The notes under the pieces: generated by a model
What the model was told of the DNA's origin: nothing
The model's database searches: none
What the model saw: the letters and a program-made list of their open reading frames with translations, nothing else
Made by a program: the position numbers and the translations under genes
Shown here: positions 50,528-58,297 of the stretch, in pieces
Layout of the letters: each line of letters begins with the position of its first letter
Position numbering within the stretch: position 1 is the stretch's first letter
Assembly: GCF_006351965.1 (NCBI RefSeq)
Contig: NZ_CP040932.1
Span: forward strand, 496,001 to 560,000
Direction of reading: 5' to 3'
DNA from: Oceanicola sp. D3
GTDB taxonomy: Bacteria > Pseudomonadota > Alphaproteobacteria > Rhodobacterales > Rhodobacteraceae
Length of the DNA: 64,000 nucleotides

Positions 50528-51163
50528 TCAGCGAATTGGCTCGAATCCCGCGTCCCGCATCCGGCAATCGCGTGACACATCCACCCCGCATTCGCGCGGC
50601 TCCAGATCCTTTGTCAGGCAGATCCGCACCTCCTGAATACGCCCCGCCTTGCAGGTCACGGTGAGCATATCGGCGTGCAGGTCCGGGTTGTCGCGCAGCC
50701 AAGCCTCTTCGATGACCGAAGCGGGCAGGGTGATCGGGTCTTTCAGCTGCCGCAGCACCTCGGGCCGGGTCACGCTGCCATAGGCTGCCCGGGCCGTGGC
50801 AAAGTAGTCGGTGGCCGAGAGCCCGGCGCAGCGGCCATGCTTTTTCCACTGATACCACGCAAGGCCGGAGGTGCCCATTATGTCAGCCATTTCAGCGGTT
50901 TGCGCACGGCTCGGGTCGCGCGCGCCGGTGCGGCAATAGCTTGGCCACCCGCGCTCGTTCTGCGGCCAGAGCCCGTGCAGCACCCAGCCGAAACCCCGGC
51001 CTCTGTCGCACTGTGGCGAGCCCTTGGCATCCCCTTCCAGCGCACACCAGTTGGGCGACCACGACAGGCTCATCACGTAGTAATCAAACGCCCCCGCAGG
51101 CTCCCCCTCGGCCCATGCAGGCCCCGTCAGGCCAATCAGTATCGCCGCAATCCAAGCCCGCAT
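50528..51163 (-). CDS. Ribonuclease T2 family protein, secreted
   Basis: The 211-residue protein has a signal peptide (MRAWIAAILIGLTGPAWA) and the two T2 active-site segments: WVLHGLWPQN (CAS I, catalytic His) and WYQWKKHGRC (CAS II, second His). In CAS II a Glu is usual where this protein has Gln. Cys residues suggest periplasmic disulfides. The family degrades RNA to 3'-phosphates; activity may be altered by the Gln. Confidence 0.88.
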   Translation of the reverse strand: MRAWIAAILIGLTGPAWAEGEPAGAFDYYVMSLSWSPNWCALEGDAKGSPQCDRGRGFGWVLHGLWPQNERGWPSYCRTGARDPSRAQTAEMADIMGTSGLAWYQWKKHGRCAGLSATDYFATARAAYGSVTRPEVLRQLKDPITLPASVIEEAWLRDNPDLHADMLTVTCKAGRIQEVRICLTKDLEPRECGVDVSRDCRMRDAGFEPIR

Positions 51164-51293
51164 TTGCCCTTCCTTTCCTCGCCAGTTTTCCCTATATAGC
51201 CCCCCAAGTTCCCCGACAATGTGAACTCACCCCGCCAAAACCCGGGGTCGCCTTTCCGGCGTCGGGAAAGTCGTGCTCAAGGAGTTTCTAGCA

Positions 51294-52049
51294 ATGAACA
51301 AACCGCTCATGGCAAAAGCCACCGCTGTCTGGCTGGTTGATAATACGACGTTGAGTTTCAAGCAGATAGCCGAATTCTGCGGGCTCCACGAGCTTGAGGT
51401 TCAGGGCATCGCCGATGGTGACGTGGCCGCCGGTGTGAAGGGCTTTGACCCGATCGCGAACAACCAGCTCACCCAAGATGAGATCGACGCCGCCGAAAAG
51501 GACGCCGGTCGCAAGTTGAAGCTCAAGTTCAACCAGGCCGCCGTCGGCGAAGAAAAGCGCCGTGGCCCCCGTTACACGCCCCTGTCCAAGCGTCAGGACC
51601 GCCCCGCGTCGATCCTCTGGCTGGTCAAGTTCCACCCCGAGCTGACCGACGGCCAGATTGGCAAACTGGTGGGCACCACCAAGCCGACCATTCAGGCGAT
51701 CCGTGAGCGCACGCACTGGAATATCTCGAATATTCAACCGATTGACCCGATTGCGCTGGGCCTCTGCAAGCAGACCGAGCTCGATGCGGCTGTTCAGAAA
51801 GCCGCCGCCAAGAAGGCCCGCGAAGGCGAGGCGATGTCGGATGATGAGCGCCGCAAGCTGCTCTCCACCGAGCAGAGCCTCACCGCCGAGCCCGAGCCCA
51901 AGATCCCCTCCGCCATCTCCGGGCTGGAAACCTTCACCCTCTCCGGCAACGAAGAGGAAGAGGAGAAGAAAGAGGAAGAGGTGCTCGACGCCGACAGCTT
52001 CTTCAACCTCCCCGATGATGAGAGCGGCTCCGACGACGAGCAGCCCTAA
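51294..52049 (+). CDS. trcR: Cell-cycle regulator TrcR (DUF1013)
   Basis: The 251-residue protein matches DUF1013, which is annotated as TrcR in alphaproteobacteria: MNKPLMAKATAVWLVDNTTLSFKQIAEFCGLHELEVQ at the start with a helix-turn-helix, a second HTH-like region (ELTDGQIGKLVGTTKPTIQAIRERTHWN), and an acidic Glu-rich C-terminal tail. A role in cell-cycle transcription is inferred from family. ATG at 51294 has AAGGAG 9 nt upstream; a GTG seven codons earlier is possible. A TATATA at 51193 may be a -10. Confidence 0.88.
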   Translation: MNKPLMAKATAVWLVDNTTLSFKQIAEFCGLHELEVQGIADGDVAAGVKGFDPIANNQLTQDEIDAAEKDAGRKLKLKFNQAAVGEEKRRGPRYTPLSKRQDRPASILWLVKFHPELTDGQIGKLVGTTKPTIQAIRERTHWNISNIQPIDPIALGLCKQTELDAAVQKAAAKKAREGEAMSDDERRKLLSTEQSLTAEPEPKIPSAISGLETFTLSGNEEEEEKKEEEVLDADSFFNLPDDESGSDDEQP

Positions 52050-52091
52050 GCACGCTCTGGCCTTGATTTGAAGGCCACAAAGATCGACGAT

Positions 52092-52125
52092 CCCGGCAGT
52101 GACCTCACTCGCCGGGATTTTCTTT
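52092..52125 (+). terminator. Terminator of trcR
   Basis: CCCGGC (52092-52097), 13-nt loop, GCCGGG (52111-52116), then ATTTTCTTT. It lies 43 nt past the trcR stop and abuts the next gene's ATG at 52129. Confidence 0.75.
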
Positions 52126-52128
52126 GCC

Positions 52129-52689
52129 ATGCGCCTCGCTGCCTTTTTTGCCCTCCTCGCCAGCCCCGCATTCGCCGGTGACGGCACATGCGATGAGCAT
52201 TGGTTTACCCGCAACGCGATTTTCCACGAGGCCGGCTATTGCTTTGGCTCACCGCTCGGGCAGGCCGTGTTCGGCAACGAGGGATGCACCACCAAATCCC
52301 CCGACCTGACAGAGGCCCAAAAGGCCCGGTTGGCGCGGGTCAAGACAGCCGAGGAGGGCTGTGTTGTCGACGCCAGCCGCACCAGCCTCGACATTCCTGA
52401 TCTCGACATCCGCCGCCGCCTTTCGGTGCTGCCGATCCGTGGAATGGGCGAGTCGGGGTGTATCGGCTGGAAGGGCGGGCCGGTGGGGCTGCGCAGTGGC
52501 ACAAGTCTCTCGGCAGAAACACTTTTTCAGCTGTCACCCGGGGATGTTCTGCTGTTTTCGCATGAGGTGGAGCAGGCAGAGGGGCAGGTTTGGGAATACG
52601 TGCAAGTCTTCGACAACGGCACGCTCAAAAAGGCCGGGTGGTCGGCATTGGAGTGGGGCCCGGAGCAGTGCGAAGGCCTTGCGGGCTAA
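52129..52689 (+). CDS. Secreted YARHG/DUF4453-like protein
   Basis: The 186-residue protein has a signal peptide ([16 protein letters not shown]), a YARHG-like segment ([32 protein letters not shown]) and a C-terminal region with SH3b-like pattern ([41 protein letters not shown]), which I associate with DUF4453. Three to four Cys suggest disulfides. A periplasmic role is likely; function unknown. ATG at 52129 follows the trcR terminator directly, and the ribosome binding site is weak. Confidence 0.7.
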   Translation: MRLAAFFALLASPAFAGDGTCDEHWFTRNAIFHEAGYCFGSPLGQAVFGNEGCTTKSPDLTEAQKARLARVKTAEEGCVVDASRTSLDIPDLDIRRRLSVLPIRGMGESGCIGWKGGPVGLRSGTSLSAETLFQLSPGDVLLFSHEVEQAEGQVWEYVQVFDNGTLKKAGWSALEWGPEQCEGLAG

Positions 52690-53285
52690 AGCGATTTTCG
52701 CGCCCTGAGCGCTGCGCCAATGGTGCCGTCGTCAAGGTAATCCAGCTCACCGCCCACGGGCACGCCTTGGGCCAGTGAGGTGATTGTTACGCCCATGTCT
52801 TCAAGCTGATCCGCGATGTAGTGGGCCGTGGTCTGGCCATCGACGGTGGCATTCAGCGCAAGGATCACCTCGGTGATGTTTTCTTCGCGCACCCGCTCTG
52901 CAAGACGGGGGATGCGCAGCTCTTCAGGCCCTACGGCATCAAGCGCCGAAAGCACGCCGCCCAGCACATGGTAGCGCCCCTTGAACACACCAGCCCGCTC
53001 CATCGCCCAGAGGTCGGCCACGTCCTCGACCACGCAAAGCTCGCCGGTGCCACGCTTCTCGCTCTGGCAGATTGTGCAGATGTCGGCGGTGCCCACATTG
53101 CCGCAGCGCAGGCACTCGCGGGCTGTTTCAGCCACCACGCGCATCGAATCGGCCAGCGGGACAAGCAGCTGGCCGCGCTTCTTGATCAGCTGAAGCACCG
53201 CCCGCCGGGCCGAGCGCGGCCCAAGGCCGGGCAGCCGGGCCATGAGGGCAATCAGCCCCTCGATCTCTTCCTGGTCTCCGGCCAT
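52686..53285 (-). CDS. recR: Recombination protein RecR
   Basis: The 199-residue protein has the HhH region ([17 protein letters not shown]), a C4 zinc finger ([16 protein letters not shown]) and the Toprim domain ([15 protein letters not shown]). RecR works with RecF/RecO to load RecA at gaps. It sits in the common dnaX-ybaB-recR order. Confidence 0.95.
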   Translation of the reverse strand: MAGDQEEIEGLIALMARLPGLGPRSARRAVLQLIKKRGQLLVPLADSMRVVAETARECLRCGNVGTADICTICQSEKRGTGELCVVEDVADLWAMERAGVFKGRYHVLGGVLSALDAVGPEELRIPRLAERVREENITEVILALNATVDGQTTAHYIADQLEDMGVTITSLAQGVPVGGELDYLDDGTIGAALRARKSL

Positions 53286-53321
53286 GCGGTTATCTGCCTG
53301 TTAACCCGTCTGTGCGAGGGT

Positions 53322-53666
53322 TCAGAGCGGCAGGTCCATGCCCTCGGGCAGGCCCATCTCGCGGGTGATCTTTTCCATCTCTTGGCGGGCTTTCACCTGG
53401 GCCTTGGCCTGCGCGTCCTTGATCGCGGCCAGAATCAGGTCTTCGACCACTTCCTTTTCGTCGGGGTTGAAGATCGACGGGTCGATATCCAGCCCGTTGA
53501 GCACGCCCTTGGCGGTGCAGCGGGCCTTGACCAGCCCTGCGCCGCTCTCGCCCTCTACGGTCATTTCGGCCAGCTCGTCCTGCAAAGCCGCCATTTTGCC
53601 CTGCATCTCCTGCGCGGCCTTCATCATCTTGGCCATGTCGCCCAGTTGGCCCAGTCCTTTAAGCAT
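53322..53666 (-). CDS. YbaB/EbfC nucleoid-associated protein
   Basis: The 114-residue protein has the YbaB pattern: LGDMAKMMKAAQEMQGKMAALQDELAEM, then the strand region GLDIDPSIFNPDEKEVVEDLILAAI. It binds DNA as a dimer and is nearly always next to recR and dnaX, as here. Confidence 0.93.
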   Translation of the reverse strand: MLKGLGQLGDMAKMMKAAQEMQGKMAALQDELAEMTVEGESGAGLVKARCTAKGVLNGLDIDPSIFNPDEKEVVEDLILAAIKDAQAKAQVKARQEMEKITREMGLPEGMDLPL

Positions 53667-53704
53667 CTGTTAACCTTTCAGCGATTTATCTTCATATCAG
53701 CGGG

Positions 53705-55462
53705 TCAGTCCTCTTCGAACGGATCCCACTCGTCATCCACTTCCGGAAGCGCCTCTGCGGCGGCTTCCGCCTCAATCTCCTGCGGGGTGCGGATCTCCTT
53801 GATCCGGGCCGCCGGGAACTCTGCCAGAACGGCCTGCACCAGAGGGTGTTTCTTCACCTCTTCCTCCAGCGCCACGCGCTCGGCATCGCGCACTTCCGCA
53901 ATCGTCTCTCCGCCACCGGAGCCCACAACCGAAACGCCCCAGCGCACGCCTGTCCACGTTTGCAGCCGCCCGCCCAGCCGCGCGGCAAGGTCCGGCGCGG
54001 CATCTTCGGTGGGCTCAAACTCTATCCGCCCGGGTTGGTAACGCGCCAGCCGCAACGTGGTTTCGACCTCCACCAGCAGCTTCACGTCACGGTGGTGGCG
54101 GATCAGCTCGACCACATCCTCGAACCTCCCATAGCGGGCCAATGCCACCTCGGGTTCCACGGCGAGCGCCGTTGCAGTGCCATGCGGCGTGCCAGCAGGG
54201 GCAGACACAGGCGGCGCGGCGGAGTGGCTCACGGCGGGGGCCTGCGCAGAGGGCGCGGCCACGCCATTGCCGCCGCCACCCCCACCCGGGCCGGGCGGCG
54301 GTGGAGGTGGCATGTCCTTCAACTTGCGGATCAGCTCATCGGGCGTGGGCAGCTCCGACACATGGGTGAGCCGGATAATCGCCATTTCGGCGGCCATCAT
54401 CGCGTTGGGGGCTTGGCTCACTTCTTCCAGTGATTTCAGGAGCATCTGCCACATCCGCGACAGCACCCGCATCGAAATGCTCTCGGCCAGCGCGCGGCCT
54501 CTATCCCGCTCGTCGGGCGAGATCGTGGGGTCATCGCCCGCATCCGGCGTGATCTGGGTCACAGAGACCCAATGGGTCACTTCCGCAAGGTCGCGCAGCA
54601 CGGCCATCGGGTCGGCCCCTTCGGCATATTGCTGCGCCAGTTCGCCAAGGGCGCCGGGCGCATCGCCGCGCAGCACCATCTCGAAGAGGTCAAGCACCCG
54701 CCCCCTGTCGGCCAGCCCGAGCATGGCGCGCACCGTCTCGGCACTCGCCTCCTCGCCGCCTTGGCCAAGGGCTTGATCCAGCAGCGAAGTTGCATCCCGC
54801 GCCGAGCCTTCCGAGGCCCGCGCCAGTAGCGCCAGCGCGTCGTCGGTGATCTTGCCGCCCTCGGCCTCGGTGATCCGGCGCATCAGCGCGATCATGTCTT
54901 CCGGCTCGATCCGGCGCAGGTCGAACCGCTGGCAGCGGCTCAAGACCGTCACCGGCACCTTGCGGATCTCGGTGGTGGCGAAGATGAACTTGGCGTGGGC
55001 GGGCGGCTCTTCCAGCGTCTTCAGAAGCGCGTTGAACGCGCTCTTGGACAGCATGTGAACCTCGTCGATGATGTAGACCTTGTAGCGCGCATTGGCGGGC
55101 GCGTAGTGCACCGTATCCAGCACCTCGGCGCGGATGTCGTCGATGCCGGTGTTGGAGGCCGCGTCCATCTCGATCACGTCGACGTGGCGGCCCTCGGCGA
55201 TGGCCACGCAGGCATCGCATTTGCCGCAGGGGTCGGTGGTTGGCCCGGTCTCGCAGTTCAGCCCCTTTGCGATGATCCGCGCGGTAGTGGTTTTGCCGGT
55301 GCCGCGAATCCCGGTCATGATGAAGGCCTGGGCGATGCGGTCGGCCTCGAAGGCGTTCTTGAGGGTGCGCACCATCGCCTCTTGCCCGACAAGGTCGGCA
55401 AAGGTGAGCGGGCGGTATTTGCGCGCCAGAACCTGGTAGCCGGATTTCGCGGTTTCGCTCAT
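53705..55462 (-). CDS. dnaX: DNA polymerase III tau/gamma subunit
   Basis: The 585-residue protein has the AAA+ clamp-loader core: Walker A GIRGTGKTTT, zinc ligands CETG...CGKCDAC, Walker B IIDEVHML, sensor-1 FATTEIRKVP and the SRC-type arginine finger CQRFDLR. A Pro/Gly-rich linker separates it from the C-terminal tau domain, which contacts DNA polymerase III. No A-rich slippery site like E. coli dnaX was seen. Confidence 0.95.
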   Translation of the reverse strand: MSETAKSGYQVLARKYRPLTFADLVGQEAMVRTLKNAFEADRIAQAFIMTGIRGTGKTTTARIIAKGLNCETGPTTDPCGKCDACVAIAEGRHVDVIEMDAASNTGIDDIRAEVLDTVHYAPANARYKVYIIDEVHMLSKSAFNALLKTLEEPPAHAKFIFATTEIRKVPVTVLSRCQRFDLRRIEPEDMIALMRRITEAEGGKITDDALALLARASEGSARDATSLLDQALGQGGEEASAETVRAMLGLADRGRVLDLFEMVLRGDAPGALGELAQQYAEGADPMAVLRDLAEVTHWVSVTQITPDAGDDPTISPDERDRGRALAESISMRVLSRMWQMLLKSLEEVSQAPNAMMAAEMAIIRLTHVSELPTPDELIRKLKDMPPPPPPGPGGGGGGNGVAAPSAQAPAVSHSAAPPVSAPAGTPHGTATALAVEPEVALARYGRFEDVVELIRHHRDVKLLVEVETTLRLARYQPGRIEFEPTEDAAPDLAARLGGRLQTWTGVRWGVSVVGSGGGETIAEVRDAERVALEEEVKKHPLVQAVLAEFPAARIKEIRTPQEIEAEAAAEALPEVDDEWDPFEED

Positions 55463-55522
55463 GTCGCCTCGGTGCAGTGGACCCGCCTCAATCTAGGGGT
55501 TGGGCTGGCAGAGGTCCATGGC

Positions 55523-55909
55523 TCAAAGCGACCAGAGCACGAAACCCACCGCGAGCGTCGCCACGGCGAAGAGGCTGGCGATGGTGGTGAAATGGGTGTG
55601 CTTGAGCGGCTCGGCGGCGTGGTCTGACAGCCTGTCTTGCGTGCGCCGGGCGTTACGCTGGGCGAAGAAGAAGATCACCAGCGCAGAGAGGATGAAGAGG
55701 CTGGCGACGGCCTTTGCGGCCCATGTGGGATCGAAATCGCCGAAGACGGCCTTGAGGCCGATGGCCACCGCCACCGAGCCGAGGCCGGTACGCATCCAGC
55801 CCGCAAAGGTGCGCTCGTTGGCCTGCAACGTGCGATCCTCCGCCCAGTCGGTGCGGCTCTCGGCCCATTCTGTCCTGGTGTCGGGGTCTTCGGGGCATCC
55901 GTCTTGCAT
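55523..55909 (-). CDS. DUF202 membrane protein
   Basis: The 128-residue protein has a charged N-terminus (RTEWAESRTDWAEDRTLQAN), the DUF202-like ANERTFAGWMRTGLGSVAVAIGLKAV, and three TM helices in total. The family is small and of unknown function. It is monocistronic, about 60 nt from dnaX. Confidence 0.75.
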   Translation of the reverse strand: MQDGCPEDPDTRTEWAESRTDWAEDRTLQANERTFAGWMRTGLGSVAVAIGLKAVFGDFDPTWAAKAVASLFILSALVIFFFAQRNARRTQDRLSDHAAEPLKHTHFTTIASLFAVATLAVGFVLWSL

Positions 55910-56102
55910 GGGGTGAGCCTAGCGCGGGCGAGAGGGCTTGCCTATGTCCCCTGACGCCCGCTAGCCTGAGCGGGCCGCGCAGGGCGGCATCCCCGGTCCG
56001 CGGAAAGCTGAAAGGCCCCCTGAGAAGAACGGAACCGATACCGGTTTTTCTTGTGGCCCAGCGCTGGCGGACCATCGGGCCCTGACCAAGGGAAACCTGA
56101 CC

Positions 56103-57632
56103 ATGACTTCCGAGATCGACCGTTTTCGCCGGGCCGCCAAGCGGCTCAAGAAGGCCCATGCCGCGGGCGAGGCCGAGGCGCTTGCCCGCGCGGGTGCAGT
56201 GCTGCCGCCCGAGCGGCTTGAACCGCTGCGCCATGTGGACGCGCTGCATGTGATTGCGGGCGAGGAGGGGGCGGAGAGCTGGCCCCGGCTGAAGCTGCGG
56301 CTCGAGCTGCGCGCGGCCACGCCTGAGCAAAGGTTGAGGCGGCTGCGGGAAGCGCTGGAGAACGGCTTTCACTGGGCCACGCGCGAGGTTCTGGCGGTGT
56401 CACCCGAGCTGGCGCGCGCCGATCTGGGCGTGGCGGCGGCACTTTATGATGTGGCGGCCTGGCGCGCGGCGGTTGACGCCGATCCGGCCGTGGCGACCCG
56501 GGAGATCGAGGGGGCGACGCCGCTCTGCCGCCTCGCTTTTTCCAGGTGGTGCCACGGCGATGGCGATGCGGGCGAGATGCTTGCGCTGGCCGATCTGCTG
56601 TTGGCCCATGGCGCGGATGTGAACGCGGGCAAGCCGGAGGCGGGCGGATCGGGCCATATGCTCTCGCCGCTCTATGGGGCCATCGGCCACGGCGACAACA
56701 TGGCGCTGGGCCGCTGGCTGCTGGACTGCGGGGCGGACCCGAACGACGGCGAGTCGCTCTATCACTCCACCGAGTTGGGGCATCACGAGGGGCTGCGGAT
56801 GCTGCTGGAGGCCGGCGCGCGGAACGAGGGCACCAATGCGTTGCTGCGGGCGCTGGATTTCGAGGATATCGAGCCGGTGCGCATGTTGCTCGACGCTGGC
56901 GCGGACCCGAACGAAGGAGTGGCAGACCACGCCTCGGGCCAGCCGCCGATGAAAGCCTCGGCGCTGCATCAGGCCGCACGGCGGATGCGCTCGGGCGCCG
57001 TGGCGCGGCTGCTGATCGAGGCGGGTGCCTCGCTGACCGCGCCCTGGGACGGGCGCAGCCCCTATGCCACGGCGCGGATCTTCGGAAATGCCGAGGTGGC
57101 CAGCGTCATCGCCAAAGCCGGTGGCGAGACCACGCTTGACGCGCAGGACGCGATCATTGCCGAGGCGGCGGAAGGTCGTGTGCCCAAGGGGCGGCTTGAG
57201 CCCGAGAAACTGAGCCCGGAGACCCGCACGATGCTGCGCGGCATCATTCACCTGCCCGGCGCGCTGCCGCGGGTGAAAGCGCTGGTGGCCGCCGGAATGG
57301 AGTGGGACAGGCCCGATGGCATGGGCGTGCCGCCGGTTCAGATTGCGGGTTGGGAGGGGCTTTCGGAGATCATGGCTTTCTTGCTCTCGCTAGGCCCGGA
57401 CCTTGGGCACAAAAACAGTTACGGCGGCGACTTGCTCGGCACCATACTGCACGGCGCGGCCAATGCGCCGGACCGTGAAACGCGGGACCACCTTGGATGC
57501 GTGCGGCTGGCGCTGGATGCGGGCTTGCCGCTGTATCGGGGGTATCTGGTGTTTACCGGCAGTGAGGAGATTGCGGGGATACTGGCGGAATATGCCGAGG
57601 CGCATCCTGAGCGGGTGGAGGAGAACCTCTAG
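56103..57632 (+). CDS. Ankyrin-repeat protein
   Basis: The 509-residue protein has several ankyrin-like repeats (LLLAHGADVNAG, WLLDCGADPNDG, MLLEAGARNEGT, MLLDAGADPNEG, LLIEAGASLTAP), mainly in about residues 160-310, with an N-terminal helical region and a less repetitive C-terminus. It has no signal peptide. Ankyrin repeats mediate protein binding; the partner is unknown. The G+C and codon use are like the neighbours. Confidence 0.82.
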   Translation: MTSEIDRFRRAAKRLKKAHAAGEAEALARAGAVLPPERLEPLRHVDALHVIAGEEGAESWPRLKLRLELRAATPEQRLRRLREALENGFHWATREVLAVSPELARADLGVAAALYDVAAWRAAVDADPAVATREIEGATPLCRLAFSRWCHGDGDAGEMLALADLLLAHGADVNAGKPEAGGSGHMLSPLYGAIGHGDNMALGRWLLDCGADPNDGESLYHSTELGHHEGLRMLLEAGARNEGTNALLRALDFEDIEPVRMLLDAGADPNEGVADHASGQPPMKASALHQAARRMRSGAVARLLIEAGASLTAPWDGRSPYATARIFGNAEVASVIAKAGGETTLDAQDAIIAEAAEGRVPKGRLEPEKLSPETRTMLRGIIHLPGALPRVKALVAAGMEWDRPDGMGVPPVQIAGWEGLSEIMAFLLSLGPDLGHKNSYGGDLLGTILHGAANAPDRETRDHLGCVRLALDAGLPLYRGYLVFTGSEEIAGILAEYAEAHPERVEENL

Positions 57633-57685
57633 GCGAGGCTGGTCGTAGCCTCGCTTCGCTCGGCTATTTTTTGGGGGCTGCTCTC

Positions 57686-57708
57686 GGCGTGTTTCTTTGA
57701 AACACGCC
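57686..57708. terminator. Perfect stem-loop between ankyrin and SRP RNA genes
   Basis: GGCGTGTTTC (57686-57695), loop TTT, GAAACACGCC (57699-57708). A second short palindrome (TGTGCGC/GCGCACA, 57723-57737) lies nearer the RNA gene. Both could end transcription from either side. Confidence 0.5.
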
Positions 57709-57747
57709 TGCCGCGCTTCGCATGTGCGCTGCGCACACATACTTAGG

Positions 57748-57843
57748 TGAGAGGCTGGACAACGACCCAAGCGGGGCTCGTTACGGCTGCTTCCTTCCGG
57801 ATCTGACCGGGTTGGCGAGGCGCTCGCCCGCGCCAACCTCTCA
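57748..57843 (-). ncRNA. ffs: Signal recognition particle RNA (4.5S type)
   Basis: On the minus strand the SRP core GGTCAGATCCGGAAGGAAGC (near 57803) with the symmetric and asymmetric loops sits in a long hairpin whose ends are TGAGAGG (57843-57837) and CCTCTCA (57754-57748). The size, about 96 nt, is that of the small bacterial 4.5S RNA. It binds Ffh for cotranslational targeting. Confidence 0.93.
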
Positions 57844-57849
57844 AGGCGC

Positions 57850-57878
57850 TATGTAGGGTGGTGCCGCGAGATTCGCAA
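57850..57878 (-). promoter_or_regulatory. Promoter of the SRP RNA
   Basis: On the minus strand TTGCGA (57878-57873), 17 nt, TACATA (57855-57850). The predicted start is about 57843, the 5' end of the RNA. Confidence 0.7.
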
Positions 57879-57880
57879 GG

Positions 57881-58234
57881 TCAGCCGTCTTTGACCGGGA
57901 TGTCGCCGTTGCAGAAGAACCGGGTGAAGGCACCATAGCATCGGATGGCTTCGCCAAAGCCCTCCACGTCGACGGCAGCATAGAGCGTGCGGTCATCGTA
58001 GGTGACATCAAGGCCGCTGCGGATAAGCTCGTAGCAGGCGTCATGGTCGGCCTTGCACATCAGCGTCAGGGCGAAATCGCCGCCGTTTTGCTGGGCGCTG
58101 GGGTTGGTGTTGGCAAGCCGCTGAAGGAATTGGGCCTTCAACTCGGCCTCAACATCGGCCTGACCCGGCTTGGTGAAGGCTGCGGCCAGCGCCGCGATGG
58201 CGAGGATGGCGATGAGCCAGACGATCTTGCGCAT
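57881..58234 (-). CDS. Small membrane-anchored or secreted hypothetical protein
   Basis: The 117-residue protein has an N-terminal hydrophobic helix (IVWLIAILAIAALAAAF) that may be a signal anchor, then a soluble domain with KPGQADVEAELKAQF, LMCKADHDACYELI and IRCYGAFTRFFCNGDIPV with four Cys. I recall similar proteins as DUF4359-like but cannot be certain. ATG at 58234 has GGAGG 8 nt upstream. Function unknown. Confidence 0.6.
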   Translation of the reverse strand: MRKIVWLIAILAIAALAAAFTKPGQADVEAELKAQFLQRLANTNPSAQQNGGDFALTLMCKADHDACYELIRSGLDVTYDDRTLYAAVDVEGFGEAIRCYGAFTRFFCNGDIPVKDG

Positions 58235-58297
58235 CAATGCGCCTCCCTTGCTGTTGCGGGCTCTACCTATCCCGCCGCGCGAGCCAATGCCAGCGCC

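Noticed and set aside
53705-55462. Programmed frameshift in dnaX like that of E. coli
   Set aside because: No A-rich slippery heptamer with a following hairpin seen; the frame is continuous to the tau domain. The Pro/Gly tract is a linker.
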